DNA from: Planctomycetota bacterium
GTDB taxonomy: Bacteria > Planctomycetota > Phycisphaerae > Sedimentisphaerales > Anaerohalosphaeraceae
Direction: 5' to 3'
DNA: 16,195 nt
Assembly: GCA_012519365.1 (NCBI GenBank)
Contig: JAAYQH010000041.1
Coordinates: forward strand, 1 to 16,195
Made by a program: the position numbers and the translations under genes. The notes beneath the pieces are model-generated. The model was given only the letters and a program-made list of their open reading frames with translations. It did no database searches and was not told the origin of the DNA. Positions 7,582-13,770 of this stretch are shown here, piece after piece (the first letter of the stretch is position 1; each line of letters opens with the position of its first letter).

Positions 7582-8238
7582 ATGAAAGTTTCGTTAAATC
7601 AGAAGATTTTGAGTCGAAACGACCAAATTGCCCAACAAAATCGCGAATTTTTCGCCCAAAACGGCATCTTGTGTCTCAATGTGATCTCTTCGCCCGGCTC
7701 GGGCAAGACGACGCTGTTGGCTCGGACTATCCGGTATTTGGGCGATCGGCTGAAGGTGGGCGTCATTGAGGGCGACATCCGCACCGATCATGATGCCCAG
7801 CGCATTCGGGAAACCGGCGCCGAGGCCGTCCAGATTGAAACCGAGGGGGCCTGCCATCTCAGCGCTGAGCAGGTCGCCGCGGCGCTGAAGGTGATGGATG
7901 CGGCCTCAAAAGACATCATTTTTATCGAGAATGTGGGAAATCTGGTCTGTCCATCGGCCTTTGATTTGGGCGAATCTGGGCGGGTGGTGCTGCTGAGTGT
8001 GCCGGAAGGCGACGACAAGCCCGCCAAATATCCGGGCACGTTTGCGGGGGCGAATATAATTCTTGTCAATAAGATCGATTTGATAGATTATATTCCGTTT
8101 CGGCTGGAGCGTGTGTTGGCCGATATTCAGGCGGTCAATCCGGAGGCGACGATTTTGCAGGTCTCGGCTGAGACGGGTCAGGGGTTTGACGCGTGGTGCG
8201 ACTGGCTGGTTTCGTACCGGGCTGCCGTGTCCAAATAA
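7582..8238 (+). CDS. hypB: HypB-like nickel-insertion GTPase
   Basis: A 218-residue SIMIBI-class GTPase. The P-loop is SSPGSGKTT (36-44), Walker B-like EGDIRTDHDA lies at 63-72, the second metal/nucleotide motif is ENVGNLVCP (116-124), and the guanine-specificity motif is NKID (163-166). The G-domain metal site of HypB is kept: CH at 91-92 in EGACHL and Cys123 in NLVCP. The N-terminal CxxCGC motif and His-rich tail of some HypB proteins are absent, so only the G-domain site remains. HypB with HypA loads nickel into [NiFe]-hydrogenase and sometimes supports urease. No hypA, other hyp gene or hydrogenase subunit appears in the window. GGGAGG directly upstream of ATG 7582 is a strong ribosome site. 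It follows the SIS gene by 29 bp. Confidence 0.92.
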   Translation: MKVSLNQKILSRNDQIAQQNREFFAQNGILCLNVISSPGSGKTTLLARTIRYLGDRLKVGVIEGDIRTDHDAQRIRETGAEAVQIETEGACHLSAEQVAAALKVMDAASKDIIFIENVGNLVCPSAFDLGESGRVVLLSVPEGDDKPAKYPGTFAGANIILVNKIDLIDYIPFRLERVLADIQAVNPEATILQVSAETGQGFDAWCDWLVSYRAAVSK

Positions 8239-8363
8239 GACGATGGACGGGAAAAAGAAGGTCCCCTCTCTGCGGAAAAAGACCCAGAGAGATGGTTTTC
8301 CACAGGGTGGAGGACGCGGCACCTTGCACCATCTCGTTCGCCAGCGGGTAAAACATCTATAAC

Positions 8364-8380
8364 GTATATTTTCAATATAC
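8364..8380. promoter_or_regulatory. Palindrome GTATATT-TTC-AATATAC, candidate ArsR operator
   Basis: A perfect 7-bp inverted repeat with a 3-nt spacer. It shares the GTATAT/ATATAC half-sites with the palindrome at the arsR2 promoter (12910-12925). It sits about 190 bp before the arsR1 start and upstream of the best promoter, so its role is less certain than that of the arsR2 copy. Confidence 0.5.
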
Positions 8381-8513
8381 CATACCCCGTTAAATCCATT
8401 CAGGACGCCGGGGACCGAGAGAAATTTTATTCTCAATTCTTCCGAAACAGAGAATAGATGCGGTTTTTGGTTCCTGCTCTTAGATGAAAATTTCAAAGAA
8501 AATCAACATTCAA

Positions 8514-8542
8514 TTGACACTGATTCCATATTTGGTTATTTT
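8514..8542 (+). promoter_or_regulatory. sigma70-type promoter of arsR1
   Basis: TTGACA (8514-8519) and TATTTT (8537-8542) are 17 bp apart, about 30 bp before the arsR1 ATG. An imperfect inverted repeat, CATATTTG (8527-8534) with CAAATGTG (8553-8560, one mismatch), brackets the -10 box and could be the operator for autoregulation. Confidence 0.65.
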
Positions 8543-8573
8543 GCCATATGTTCAAATGTGAGGTATAAAACCT

Positions 8574-8894
8574 ATGAATGAAAAAGACAAATTGCTCTAT
8601 GATGCCAAGGCCAAGGTGCTTAAGGCGCTGGCTCATCCGACCAGGCTCTGGATGGCGGAACAGTTAGCCTGTGGGGAACGCTGTGTGTGTGAATTTGCCG
8701 ATGCGGTTGAGGCCGATTTTTCCACGATTTCGAAGCATTTGGCTGTCCTGAAACAGGCCGGGATTGTTGAGGTCGATAAACGCGGCAAACAGGTTTATTA
8801 CCGGTTGAAAGTGCCGTGTATCCTCACCTTTATGAACTGCGTGGAAGCGGTCATTGAATCTCAAATCAAGGCACACTCTGCATTGATTAAGTAA
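8574..8894 (+). CDS. ArsR/SmtB-family metalloid-responsive repressor (first copy)
   Basis: A 106-residue winged-helix regulator. KALAHPTRLWMAEQL is the usual N-terminal helix pair, DFSTISKHLAVLKQAGIVEV is the recognition helix-turn-helix, and DKRGKQVYYRLKVPC is the beta wing. The sensing region reads CGERCVCEF, placing Cys33, Cys37 and Cys39 where E. coli-type ArsR has its ELCVCDLC arsenite site. The Cys-x-Cys pair is kept but the third Cys lies before the pair instead of after it. Two further Cys residues (in VPC and MNC near the C-terminal helix) could also take part. It would repress the permease and redox genes until As(III), Sb(III) or a methylated form binds. The permease gene follows 50 bp downstream. 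GAGG lies shortly before ATG 8574. Confidence 0.9.
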   Translation: MNEKDKLLYDAKAKVLKALAHPTRLWMAEQLACGERCVCEFADAVEADFSTISKHLAVLKQAGIVEVDKRGKQVYYRLKVPCILTFMNCVEAVIESQIKAHSALIK

Positions 8895-8944
8895 TTATTG
8901 GGCGGATAGTGGGTTAAATGGGGAAACGACCGTGAGAGGGATAT

Positions 8945-10273
8945 ATGGATTGGAAAGCTGAAGGGAAGAAGCTGGCCGTGATCGCCGGGGTGTTTTTGGC
9001 GTGTTTTTATCTGCCGATAGAACATTCACGGTTTGTCAACGCCGTTCTTGAGGCCCTGTATCTGGTCAAGGGGTACGCCCGGGAGCATGTTCTGCTGTGT
9101 CTGGTTCCGGCGTTTTTCATTGCCGGGGCGATTGGTGTGTTTATCAATCAGGCGTCGGTGATGAAATACCTCGGCCCCCGTGCCAACAAGGTATTAGCCT
9201 ATGGGGTGGCCAGTGTCTCGGGGGCAATTCTGGCGGTCTGTTCGTGTACTGTGCTGCCGTTGTTTGCGGGGATTTACAAGATGGGAGCGGGGTTGGGTCC
9301 GGCCACGACGTTTTTGTATTCCGGCCCGGCGATCAATGTGCTGGCGATTATCCTGACGGCTCGAGTTCTCGGTCCGGAGATGGGCATTGCCCGAGCGGTG
9401 GGGGCGGTGTTGTTTAGTGTGGTCATCGGGCTGCTGATGCATCTGATTTATCGCAAAGAGGAATGGGCTAAAAGCAACGGGCAGATTGCGATGCCGCAGC
9501 CGCAGGTGTCTCGCCCGCTGTGGAAGAATGCGGCGTTTTTTGCCTCGATGGTGGGGATTCTGGTTTTTGCCAACTGGGCTCGAAGCGGCGATGTGCGGGC
9601 CGTGTTTTTGTGCTGTCCGGGGGGACTGAGTACCTATGAGGTTGAGGGGGCACTTGTCGAAGAGTCCGGTGAGGTTGTTCGTGTGGTGGATCGGGCCGGC
9701 ACGGAACATCAGATCCCTGCAGAGCAACTTCAGGTCCTTGAGCCGGTCGATAAGAACCCTGTTTATGAAGCGATTTATCGTGCCCGTTGGGGGATTACGG
9801 CGGCGCTGCTGGTGGTGTTTGGCGGGATGCTGCTGATGTGGTTTAGCCGGGGCGAGATCGTTGAATGGGTGCAGGCGTCGTGGGGGTATGCCCGGCAGAT
9901 TTTCCCGCTACTGCTGATTGGGGTGCTGGCGGCCGGTTTTCTTTTGGGACGTCCGGGACATGAGGGGATTATTCCGGCTCGATGGGTCGAACAGGCCGTC
10001 GGCGGCAACGGTCTGTGGGCCAATCTGTTTGCGGCGGTGGCCGGGGCGTTTATGTATTTTGCTACGTTAACGGAAGTGCCGATTTTGCATGGGCTTCTTG
10101 GCGCGGGGATGGGCAAAGGGCCGGCGCTGGCGCTGCTGCTGGCCGGGCCGGCGTTAAGTCTGCCCAGTATGCTGGTGATCCGATCGGTGATGGGCACGCA
10201 GAAAACCATTGTGTTTGTAACACTGGTGATCGTGATGGCCACTCTCAGCGGATTGATTTACGGTGCGATATAA
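8945..10273 (+). CDS. ArsP-type permease (DUF318/COG0701)
   Basis: A 442-residue polytopic membrane protein of the ArsP/DUF318 permease family. ArsP members export trivalent organoarsenicals such as methylarsenite; others are assigned to metal efflux. Marker motifs are CSCTVLP (Cys99, Cys101), the paired-Cys site in a helix, and two internally related Gly-Pro motifs, SGPAINVLA (126-134) and GPALSLPSM near residue 400. These reflect the duplicated fold. Between the two halves lies a hydrophilic insert of about 70 residues (213-280) with Cys223-Cys224 and a small beta-rich stretch (GEVVRVVDRAGTEHQIP). It is preceded by arsR1, which supports a metalloid role. Start ATG 8945 follows GAGAGGG. As ACR3 looks broken, this may be the only working exporter in the cluster. 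Whether it moves As(III), methylarsenite or a thiol-bound metal cannot be told from the sequence. Confidence 0.85.
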   Translation: MDWKAEGKKLAVIAGVFLACFYLPIEHSRFVNAVLEALYLVKGYAREHVLLCLVPAFFIAGAIGVFINQASVMKYLGPRANKVLAYGVASVSGAILAVCSCTVLPLFAGIYKMGAGLGPATTFLYSGPAINVLAIILTARVLGPEMGIARAVGAVLFSVVIGLLMHLIYRKEEWAKSNGQIAMPQPQVSRPLWKNAAFFASMVGILVFANWARSGDVRAVFLCCPGGLSTYEVEGALVEESGEVVRVVDRAGTEHQIPAEQLQVLEPVDKNPVYEAIYRARWGITAALLVVFGGMLLMWFSRGEIVEWVQASWGYARQIFPLLLIGVLAAGFLLGRPGHEGIIPARWVEQAVGGNGLWANLFAAVAGAFMYFATLTEVPILHGLLGAGMGKGPALALLLAGPALSLPSMLVIRSVMGTQKTIVFVTLVIVMATLSGLIYGAI

Positions 10274-10314
10274 AACCGCAGGTTTCACAGAAAACACAAA
10301 GTGGGTTTTTTGCA

Positions 10315-10589
10315 ATGGCACAATATACAGTGAGTCGGATTGGCGTCATCCATACACCGCATAAGCAAGCTGACGGAACACCGATTCAATCGGCCTGTCG
10401 CCGGTCAAGCTCGAACGCATCGAGGGCAACAAACTGTACATACGCGATGTGGATATGCTGGACGGTACGCCGCTGCTGGACATCAAGCCATACAGTCCAA
10501 TGTTTGACCGTTTTGATGTGTCGCGCAGCGGCTGGATGGACCACGTTAAAGACGCACGGAAAATCGCCGACGAACGATTCCACAGATAA
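10315..10589 (+). pseudogene. Internally deleted TrmO/TsaA-domain (UPF0066) gene
   Basis: The remnant starts at ATG 10315 with MAQYTVSRIGVIHTPHKQA and then GTPIQ, the classic N-terminus of TrmO-type SAM-dependent methyltransferases (t6A37 N6-methylation of tRNA). Right after this the other half appears in the +2 frame: DSIGLSPVKLERIEGNKLY, then VDMLDGTPLLDIKPYSPMFD, and on to HR and TAA 10587-10589. The central 70 or so residues, which include the FATRSP-RPN region, are missing. The junction is at ATTCAA (10385-10390 region), which can be read both as the end of the PIQ codons and as the start of the (N)SIGLS codons. This suggests deletion between a short direct repeat. The product cannot be a working enzyme. 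It lies inside the ars-type operon, between the permease and the mini-thioredoxin. Confidence 0.85.
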
Positions 10590-10640
10590 AATCAAAGATC
10601 AAAAATCAAAAACGCCAAACCGCCTTCGGCGGAGATTTTT
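10590..10640 (+). terminator. A-rich repeats and weak terminator-like hairpin
   Basis: Short repeats of ATCAAA occur at about 10590-10610. They are followed by CCGCC-TTC-GGCGG (10620-10632), a 5-bp stem with a 3-nt loop, and TTTTT at 10636-10640. The stem is short and the T-run is offset, so termination would be partial at best. A GGAG ribosome site for the next gene follows at 10643-10646. Confidence 0.35.
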
Positions 10641-10654
10641 ATGGAGATAAACGA

Positions 10655-10888
10655 ATGAAAAAGATACAGATATTGGGAACGGGGTGTCCAAAGTGTAAAA
10701 AACTGGCCGAGAATGCCGAAGCGGCTGTGAAGGCCGCCGGTGTGGCCGCTGAGATTGAAAAGATAACGCAGATCAACGACATTATGGCGATGGGCGTGAT
10801 GATGACGCCGGCCCTGGCGATCGACGGTCAGGTCAAGGTTGTCGGCAAGGTGCCCTCGCCCGAGGAGATTCGGGCGATGCTGGAGTAA
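10655..10888 (+). CDS. Small CPKC thioredoxin-like protein (MTH895/TM0996 type)
   Basis: A 77-residue single-domain thioredoxin-fold protein of the redox-active disulfide type first seen in archaea. The active site is CPKC (11-14) in ILGTGCPKCKKLAENAEAA. MMTPALAIDGQVKVVGKVPS gives the cis-Pro strand (TPA) and the closing hairpin. It is cytoplasmic, with no signal. Proteins of this group often lie next to DUF318/ArsP permeases and ArsR regulators, as here. It could reduce ArsC, supply thiols to the permease, or carry a bound metalloid. GGAG eight bases upstream supports the start. Confidence 0.9.
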   Translation: MKKIQILGTGCPKCKKLAENAEAAVKAAGVAAEIEKITQINDIMAMGVMMTPALAIDGQVKVVGKVPSPEEIRAMLE

Positions 10889-10942
10889 GGTCAGAGGGCA
10901 GAGAGCAGAAGTCAGAGGTCAAAAGACAGAAAGGGACAGGCC
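10889..10942 (+). repeat. Low-complexity GTCAGAGG-type tract
   Basis: The 54-bp gap is made of imperfect GTCAGAGG/GCAGAG/AGAAGTCAGAGGTCAAAAG units, purine-rich on the + strand. It ends in AAGGGA (10931-10936), the ribosome site for the GTG-started thioredoxin. No stem is evident. Confidence 0.4.
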
Positions 10943-11407
10943 GTGAGTACAGGGATAAAAGTGGTGATTGTCGGCGGATTACTGGTGGCCATCGGGACGG
11001 TGGTCATTCTGAAAAATGGCGGAACCTCAACGTGCTGTCCGCCGACGACCCATCCGCCCGGCGGTGCCGGGTTGCACGATGAATACGATGAGCCGGTCCA
11101 GGCTGCGCCCTCGCGGTCGGGTTTGCCGCGGCTGGTGGAACTGGGGTCAACGACGTGCATCCCGTGTCAGATGATGAAGCCGATTCTTGAAGAGCTGACA
11201 ATCGAGTACGACGGCAGGCTGGTGGTGGAGTTCGTGGATGTGCATCGGGAACCCAAGAAGGCTGAACGGTTCAATATACACGTCATACCGACGCAGGTGT
11301 TTCTTGATGCGGACGGCAAGGAGCTGTTTCGTCACGAAGGTTTTTTCCCAAAAGAGGATATTCTGGCCAAGTGGGCGGAGTTGGGGTTTGACTTTGCTCA
11401 GCGGTGA
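10943..11407 (+). CDS. Membrane-anchored thioredoxin-family protein
   Basis: A 154-residue protein. One hydrophobic helix (about 5-24) acts as an uncleaved anchor and is followed by a Cys pair (31-32) and a Pro/Gly-rich linker. A thioredoxin domain begins near residue 62. Its active site is CIPC (72-75) in STTCIPCQMMKPILEEL, with the cis-Pro at VIPTQVFLD. The CcdA-type gene overlaps its end, which fits an outward-facing domain kept reduced by CcdA. The start is GTG 10943, with AAGGGA six bases upstream. The downstream gene may begin at GTG 11404, sharing the GTGA overlap, so translation is probably coupled. Its client could be the exported flavoprotein two genes on, but this is inference. Confidence 0.85.
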   Translation: MSTGIKVVIVGGLLVAIGTVVILKNGGTSTCCPPTTHPPGGAGLHDEYDEPVQAAPSRSGLPRLVELGSTTCIPCQMMKPILEELTIEYDGRLVVEFVDVHREPKKAERFNIHVIPTQVFLDADGKELFRHEGFFPKEDILAKWAELGFDFAQR

Positions 11408-11433
11408 ATGATTTAGCAAAAAAAGGCGCGGCG

Positions 11434-12129
11434 ATGCAGGATTTATTTACTCAATTAACGCACGCGGTTGAAGGGGTATGGTTTGCTGCGATGGCCGCGG
11501 CGTTTCTCTGGGGGGTGCTGAGCATCGTCCTTAGTCCGTGTCATCTGGCCGGTATTCCTCTGATAGTTGGGTTTATCGAAGGGCAGGGGCGGATGACGAT
11601 ACGGCGGGCGTTCGCGGTTTCGACGGCGTTTTCGGTCGGTATTTTAATCACGATCGCACTGATCGGCGTGGTTACCGCCATGGCCGGTCGAATGCTGGGC
11701 AGTCTTGGTGGGTGGGGCAATTATCTGGTTGCGGCGATTTTTTTTCTGGTGGGTCTGTATCTGCTGGATGTCATTGCGATGCCGTTCTCTGCCGCCAGTC
11801 CCAAAGGCATTCGTCGAAAAGGCATCCTCGCGGCGCTGCTGCTGGGGCTGGTCTTTGGCGTGGCGCTGGGGCCGTGCACATTTGCGTACATGGCGCCGAT
11901 GCTGGCGATTACGTTTCGCCTGGCGGCGACGGATGCGGGGTACGGCGTACTGCTTTTGGCGATGTATGGTATCGGGCATTGTTCGGTCATTGTCTTTGCC
12001 GGTACATTTAGTGAAGTGATTCAGCGTTATCTGAACTGGAATGAATCCTCCAAAGGGTCGGTGGTGTTGAAACGAATCTGCGGCCTGCTCGTGCTGTTTG
12101 GCGGGCTGTATATGCTTTATATTGCTTGA
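11434..12129 (+). CDS. CcdA/DsbD-type transmembrane electron conduit
   Basis: A 231-residue membrane protein with about six helices and the two conserved proline-flanked cysteines of the CcdA/DsbD core: LSPCHLAG (Cys36) and LGPCTFAY (Cys148). These swap disulfides to carry electrons from cytoplasmic thioredoxin to an envelope thioredoxin. ATG 11434 is preferred because AAAAGG (11421-11426) lies seven bases upstream. GTG 11404, overlapping the thioredoxin stop as GTGA, is an alternative that adds 10 residues. It sits directly between the anchored thioredoxin and the Tat-exported flavoprotein, so those two are its likely partners rather than cytochrome c maturation, for which no gene is present. 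Confidence 0.88.
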   Translation: MQDLFTQLTHAVEGVWFAAMAAAFLWGVLSIVLSPCHLAGIPLIVGFIEGQGRMTIRRAFAVSTAFSVGILITIALIGVVTAMAGRMLGSLGGWGNYLVAAIFFLVGLYLLDVIAMPFSAASPKGIRRKGILAALLLGLVFGVALGPCTFAYMAPMLAITFRLAATDAGYGVLLLAMYGIGHCSVIVFAGTFSEVIQRYLNWNESSKGSVVLKRICGLLVLFGGLYMLYIA

Positions 12130-12177
12130 CGTGTGAGACAATCAATCCAAAGCCATAGTTTGAGAAGGGAGACTGTT

Positions 12178-12861
12178 ATGGATCGCAGGATATTTGTCAG
12201 CCGGACACTGGCCGCCGGGGCGATGGCGGCAGGGTTGACCGCGACGGCACAGGCAGAATCGAACGAGTCGGTCAGGATTTTGGGTGTGGCGTGCAGTCCG
12301 CGTAAAGGGATGACGACCGCGCAGAGCATTCAAACGGCACTCGAGGCGGCCAAGACGGTCAGTGAGCGAATCCACGTTGCGTTTGTCGATTTTGGGGGGC
12401 TAAAGTTTGCCGGTCAGAGTGCCGACGGCACCTTCGAGAAGGATGATTTTTCAGAGGTGATTTTGCCCTTGTTAACCGATCCGGTGCCCGCGGGGCTGAT
12501 CATCGGTTCGCCGGTGTATTTTCGCAATCTCAGTTCGTTGTGTATGGCGTTTCTGGAGCGGCTTGGGGCGGTACGAAGCCCGCGGCTGCTGTTGGCCCAT
12601 ACCACGGTGGGGGTGCTGTCGGTCGGTGCGTATCGTAATGGCGGCCAGGAGCTGGTCATCGCTCAGATTCAGGCGGCGATGCTGTGCCATCATGCCAAGA
12701 TTGTCGGCGGTCAGCCTGCGGCGTTTCAGGGAGCGACGCTGTGGAACAATTGGGGCGATGACATCTCAAAAGACACCTTTGGCCTGGAATCCGCCCGGAA
12801 ACTCGGCGCCCGTGTGGCCGAAGAAGCCCTCGAATCGGCCAAAAAGGCAGGTAATCAATAG
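12178..12861 (+). CDS. Tat-exported flavodoxin-fold (NADPH-dependent FMN reductase-like) protein
   Basis: A 227-residue protein. The start DRRIFVSRTLAAGAMAAGL, then TATAQA before the mature part, is a twin-arginine signal with a likely cut after residue 26. The mature part is a flavodoxin-like fold of the FMN_red/iron-sulfur-flavoprotein group. GVACSPRKGMTTAQS (36-50) is the FMN phosphate loop. LIIGSPVYFRNLSSLCMAFLERLG is the second flavin-contact strand and helix. A VGAYRNGGQE loop follows. No CxxCxxC cluster motif is present, so a bound Fe-S cluster is unlikely. Tat export suits a protein that folds around FMN in the cytoplasm. It follows the CcdA gene by 48 bp, which suggests it receives electrons from the CcdA-thioredoxin pair or acts on the same substrate. 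ATG 12178 is preferred over GTG 12133 because AGAAGGGAG lies just upstream and the Tat motif then lies at the N-terminus. Confidence 0.82.
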   Translation: MDRRIFVSRTLAAGAMAAGLTATAQAESNESVRILGVACSPRKGMTTAQSIQTALEAAKTVSERIHVAFVDFGGLKFAGQSADGTFEKDDFSEVILPLLTDPVPAGLIIGSPVYFRNLSSLCMAFLERLGAVRSPRLLLAHTTVGVLSVGAYRNGGQELVIAQIQAAMLCHHAKIVGGQPAAFQGATLWNNWGDDISKDTFGLESARKLGARVAEEALESAKKAGNQ

Positions 12862-12887
12862 TTTTTAACGTGTGAACGACAGTTTTC

Positions 12888-12916
12888 TTGTTTTTTTGTG
12901 CATTTCTGCGTATATG
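12888..12916 (+). promoter_or_regulatory. Promoter of arsR2
   Basis: TTGTTT (12888-12893) and TATATG (12911-12916) are 17 bp apart. The -10 box lies inside the palindrome at 12910-12925, so a repressor bound there would block RNA polymerase. Confidence 0.55.
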
Positions 12917-12927
12917 TACATATACAC
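12908..12927. promoter_or_regulatory. Perfect palindrome at arsR2, candidate ArsR operator
   Basis: GTATATGTACATATAC at 12910-12925 is a perfect 16-bp palindrome, and 12908-12927 stays symmetrical with one mismatched pair. It overlaps the -10 box and ends 20 bp before the arsR2 ATG. The half-sites match those of the palindrome at 8364-8380. Confidence 0.7.
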
Positions 12928-12946
12928 AAATAACAAAGAGGTGTTT

Positions 12947-13276
12947 ATGGACAAAGAAGCGGCGATAATGAAGGTATTAAGCGAGCCGATTCGGCTGCGG
13001 CTGGCGGTTTTGCTGGCGATGGAAGGGGAGGTGTGCGTGTGTCGGCTGGCTGCGGCGATGGGTGAGCCGGAGTATAAGGTGTCGCGTCATTTGGGTCTGA
13101 TGCGGTCGGCCGGGCTTGTGCAGGCGCGTCGCGAGGGTACGTGGATGTATTACCAACTGGCCAGGCCCAAAGGTGCGTTTCAGTTGCATGTGATTACGCT
13201 TTTGAAGACAGATTTTGACGGTCATCCCGCTGTCAAGGCCGATCGCAAACGTCTTAAACAGGCCGACTGCAAATAA
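12947..13276 (+). CDS. arsR: ArsR-family arsenite repressor (second copy)
   Basis: A 109-residue winged-helix regulator. It starts at ATG 12947, with AAAGAGG just before it. The longer frame from GTG 12872 runs through the operator and promoter and is rejected. MKVLSEPIRLRLAVLLAMEGEVCVCRLAAAMGEPEYKVSRHLGLMRSAGLV holds the sensing pair Cys30-Val-Cys32, like the ELCVCDL arsenite site, next to the recognition helix. RREGTWMYYQL is the wing. An extra Cys lies at 108 in the C-terminal tail. Compared with the first ArsR copy it is more like classic arsenite ArsR proteins. It should control itself, arsC, the AhpD-like gene and acr3. Confidence 0.9.
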   Translation: MDKEAAIMKVLSEPIRLRLAVLLAMEGEVCVCRLAAAMGEPEYKVSRHLGLMRSAGLVQARREGTWMYYQLARPKGAFQLHVITLLKTDFDGHPAVKADRKRLKQADCK

Positions 13277-13318
13277 GGGGGTTGGGATTGTGCGAAAAAG
13301 CCGTTTTGGAGCGAAATC

Positions 13319-13756
13319 GTGGCAAAAAAATTGAAAATACTGTTTTTGTGTACCGGCAATTCGTGTCGCAGCCAGATGGCCGAGGGGTGGGCTCGACAGT
13401 TAAAAGGCGATGTGGTAGAGCCGTATTCGGCAGGTCTCGAGACGCACGGGCTGAATCCTATTGCCGTCAGGGTGATGGCCGAGGCGGGGGTGGATATCTC
13501 AAAACAGCACTCCAAACATCTGGATGAGGTCGGGGGCATCGATTTCGATTATGTGATTACCGTCTGTGACAACGCCCGCGAAACGTGTCCGATGTTCCCC
13601 GGCAGGGCCAAGGTTATTCACATGGGATTTGACGACCCGCCGAGACTGGCCAAAAACGCCAAAACCGAAGAAGAAGCTCTCGATATCTACCGCCGCGTAC
13701 GCGATGAGATACGCGCATTTGTCGAAGAGTTGCCCGATAAGCTGGACACCTTGTAA
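13319..13756 (+). CDS. arsC: Arsenate reductase, thioredoxin-coupled LMW-PTP type
   Basis: A 145-residue cytoplasmic enzyme that reduces As(V) to As(III). The P-loop CTGNSCRS (Cys11-Arg17) is followed by TVCDNARETCPMFPG, with Cys83 and Cys90 forming the resolving pair, and GFDDPPRL with Asp105/Asp106 as the acid. These match the Cys10, Cys82, Cys89 and Asp105 set of the Bacillus enzyme. The thioredoxin-like genes upstream could recycle its disulfide. Translation starts at GTG 13319, with GGAG seven bases upstream. It follows arsR2 by 42 bp. Confidence 0.95.
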   Translation: MAKKLKILFLCTGNSCRSQMAEGWARQLKGDVVEPYSAGLETHGLNPIAVRVMAEAGVDISKQHSKHLDEVGGIDFDYVITVCDNARETCPMFPGRAKVIHMGFDDPPRLAKNAKTEEEALDIYRRVRDEIRAFVEELPDKLDTL

Positions 13757-13770
13757 ATGGAAGGTCAATG

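Larger units (their letters stand above)
8239..8573 (+). other. Leader/regulatory gap before arsR1
   Basis: This 335-bp gap has no convincing gene. It holds CTCTCTG/CAGAGAG (8266-8272 with 8285-8291) and GAGATGGT/ACCATCTC (8289-8296 with 8328-8335), which overlap and could form alternative RNA stems. It also holds the palindrome at 8364-8380 and a promoter at 8514-8542. No known riboswitch could be assigned by eye and no T-run terminator is clear after hypB. Confidence 0.5.

Noticed and set aside
8111..8362. Small open frame overlapping the 3' end of hypB
   Set aside because: It is mostly antisense-free overlap in another frame with an arginine-rich product and no ribosome site. The part beyond hypB has no recognisable domain.
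12872..12946. Longer start (GTG 12872) for arsR2
   Set aside because: The extension runs through the promoter and palindromic operator. ATG 12947 has a good ribosome site and gives normal ArsR length.
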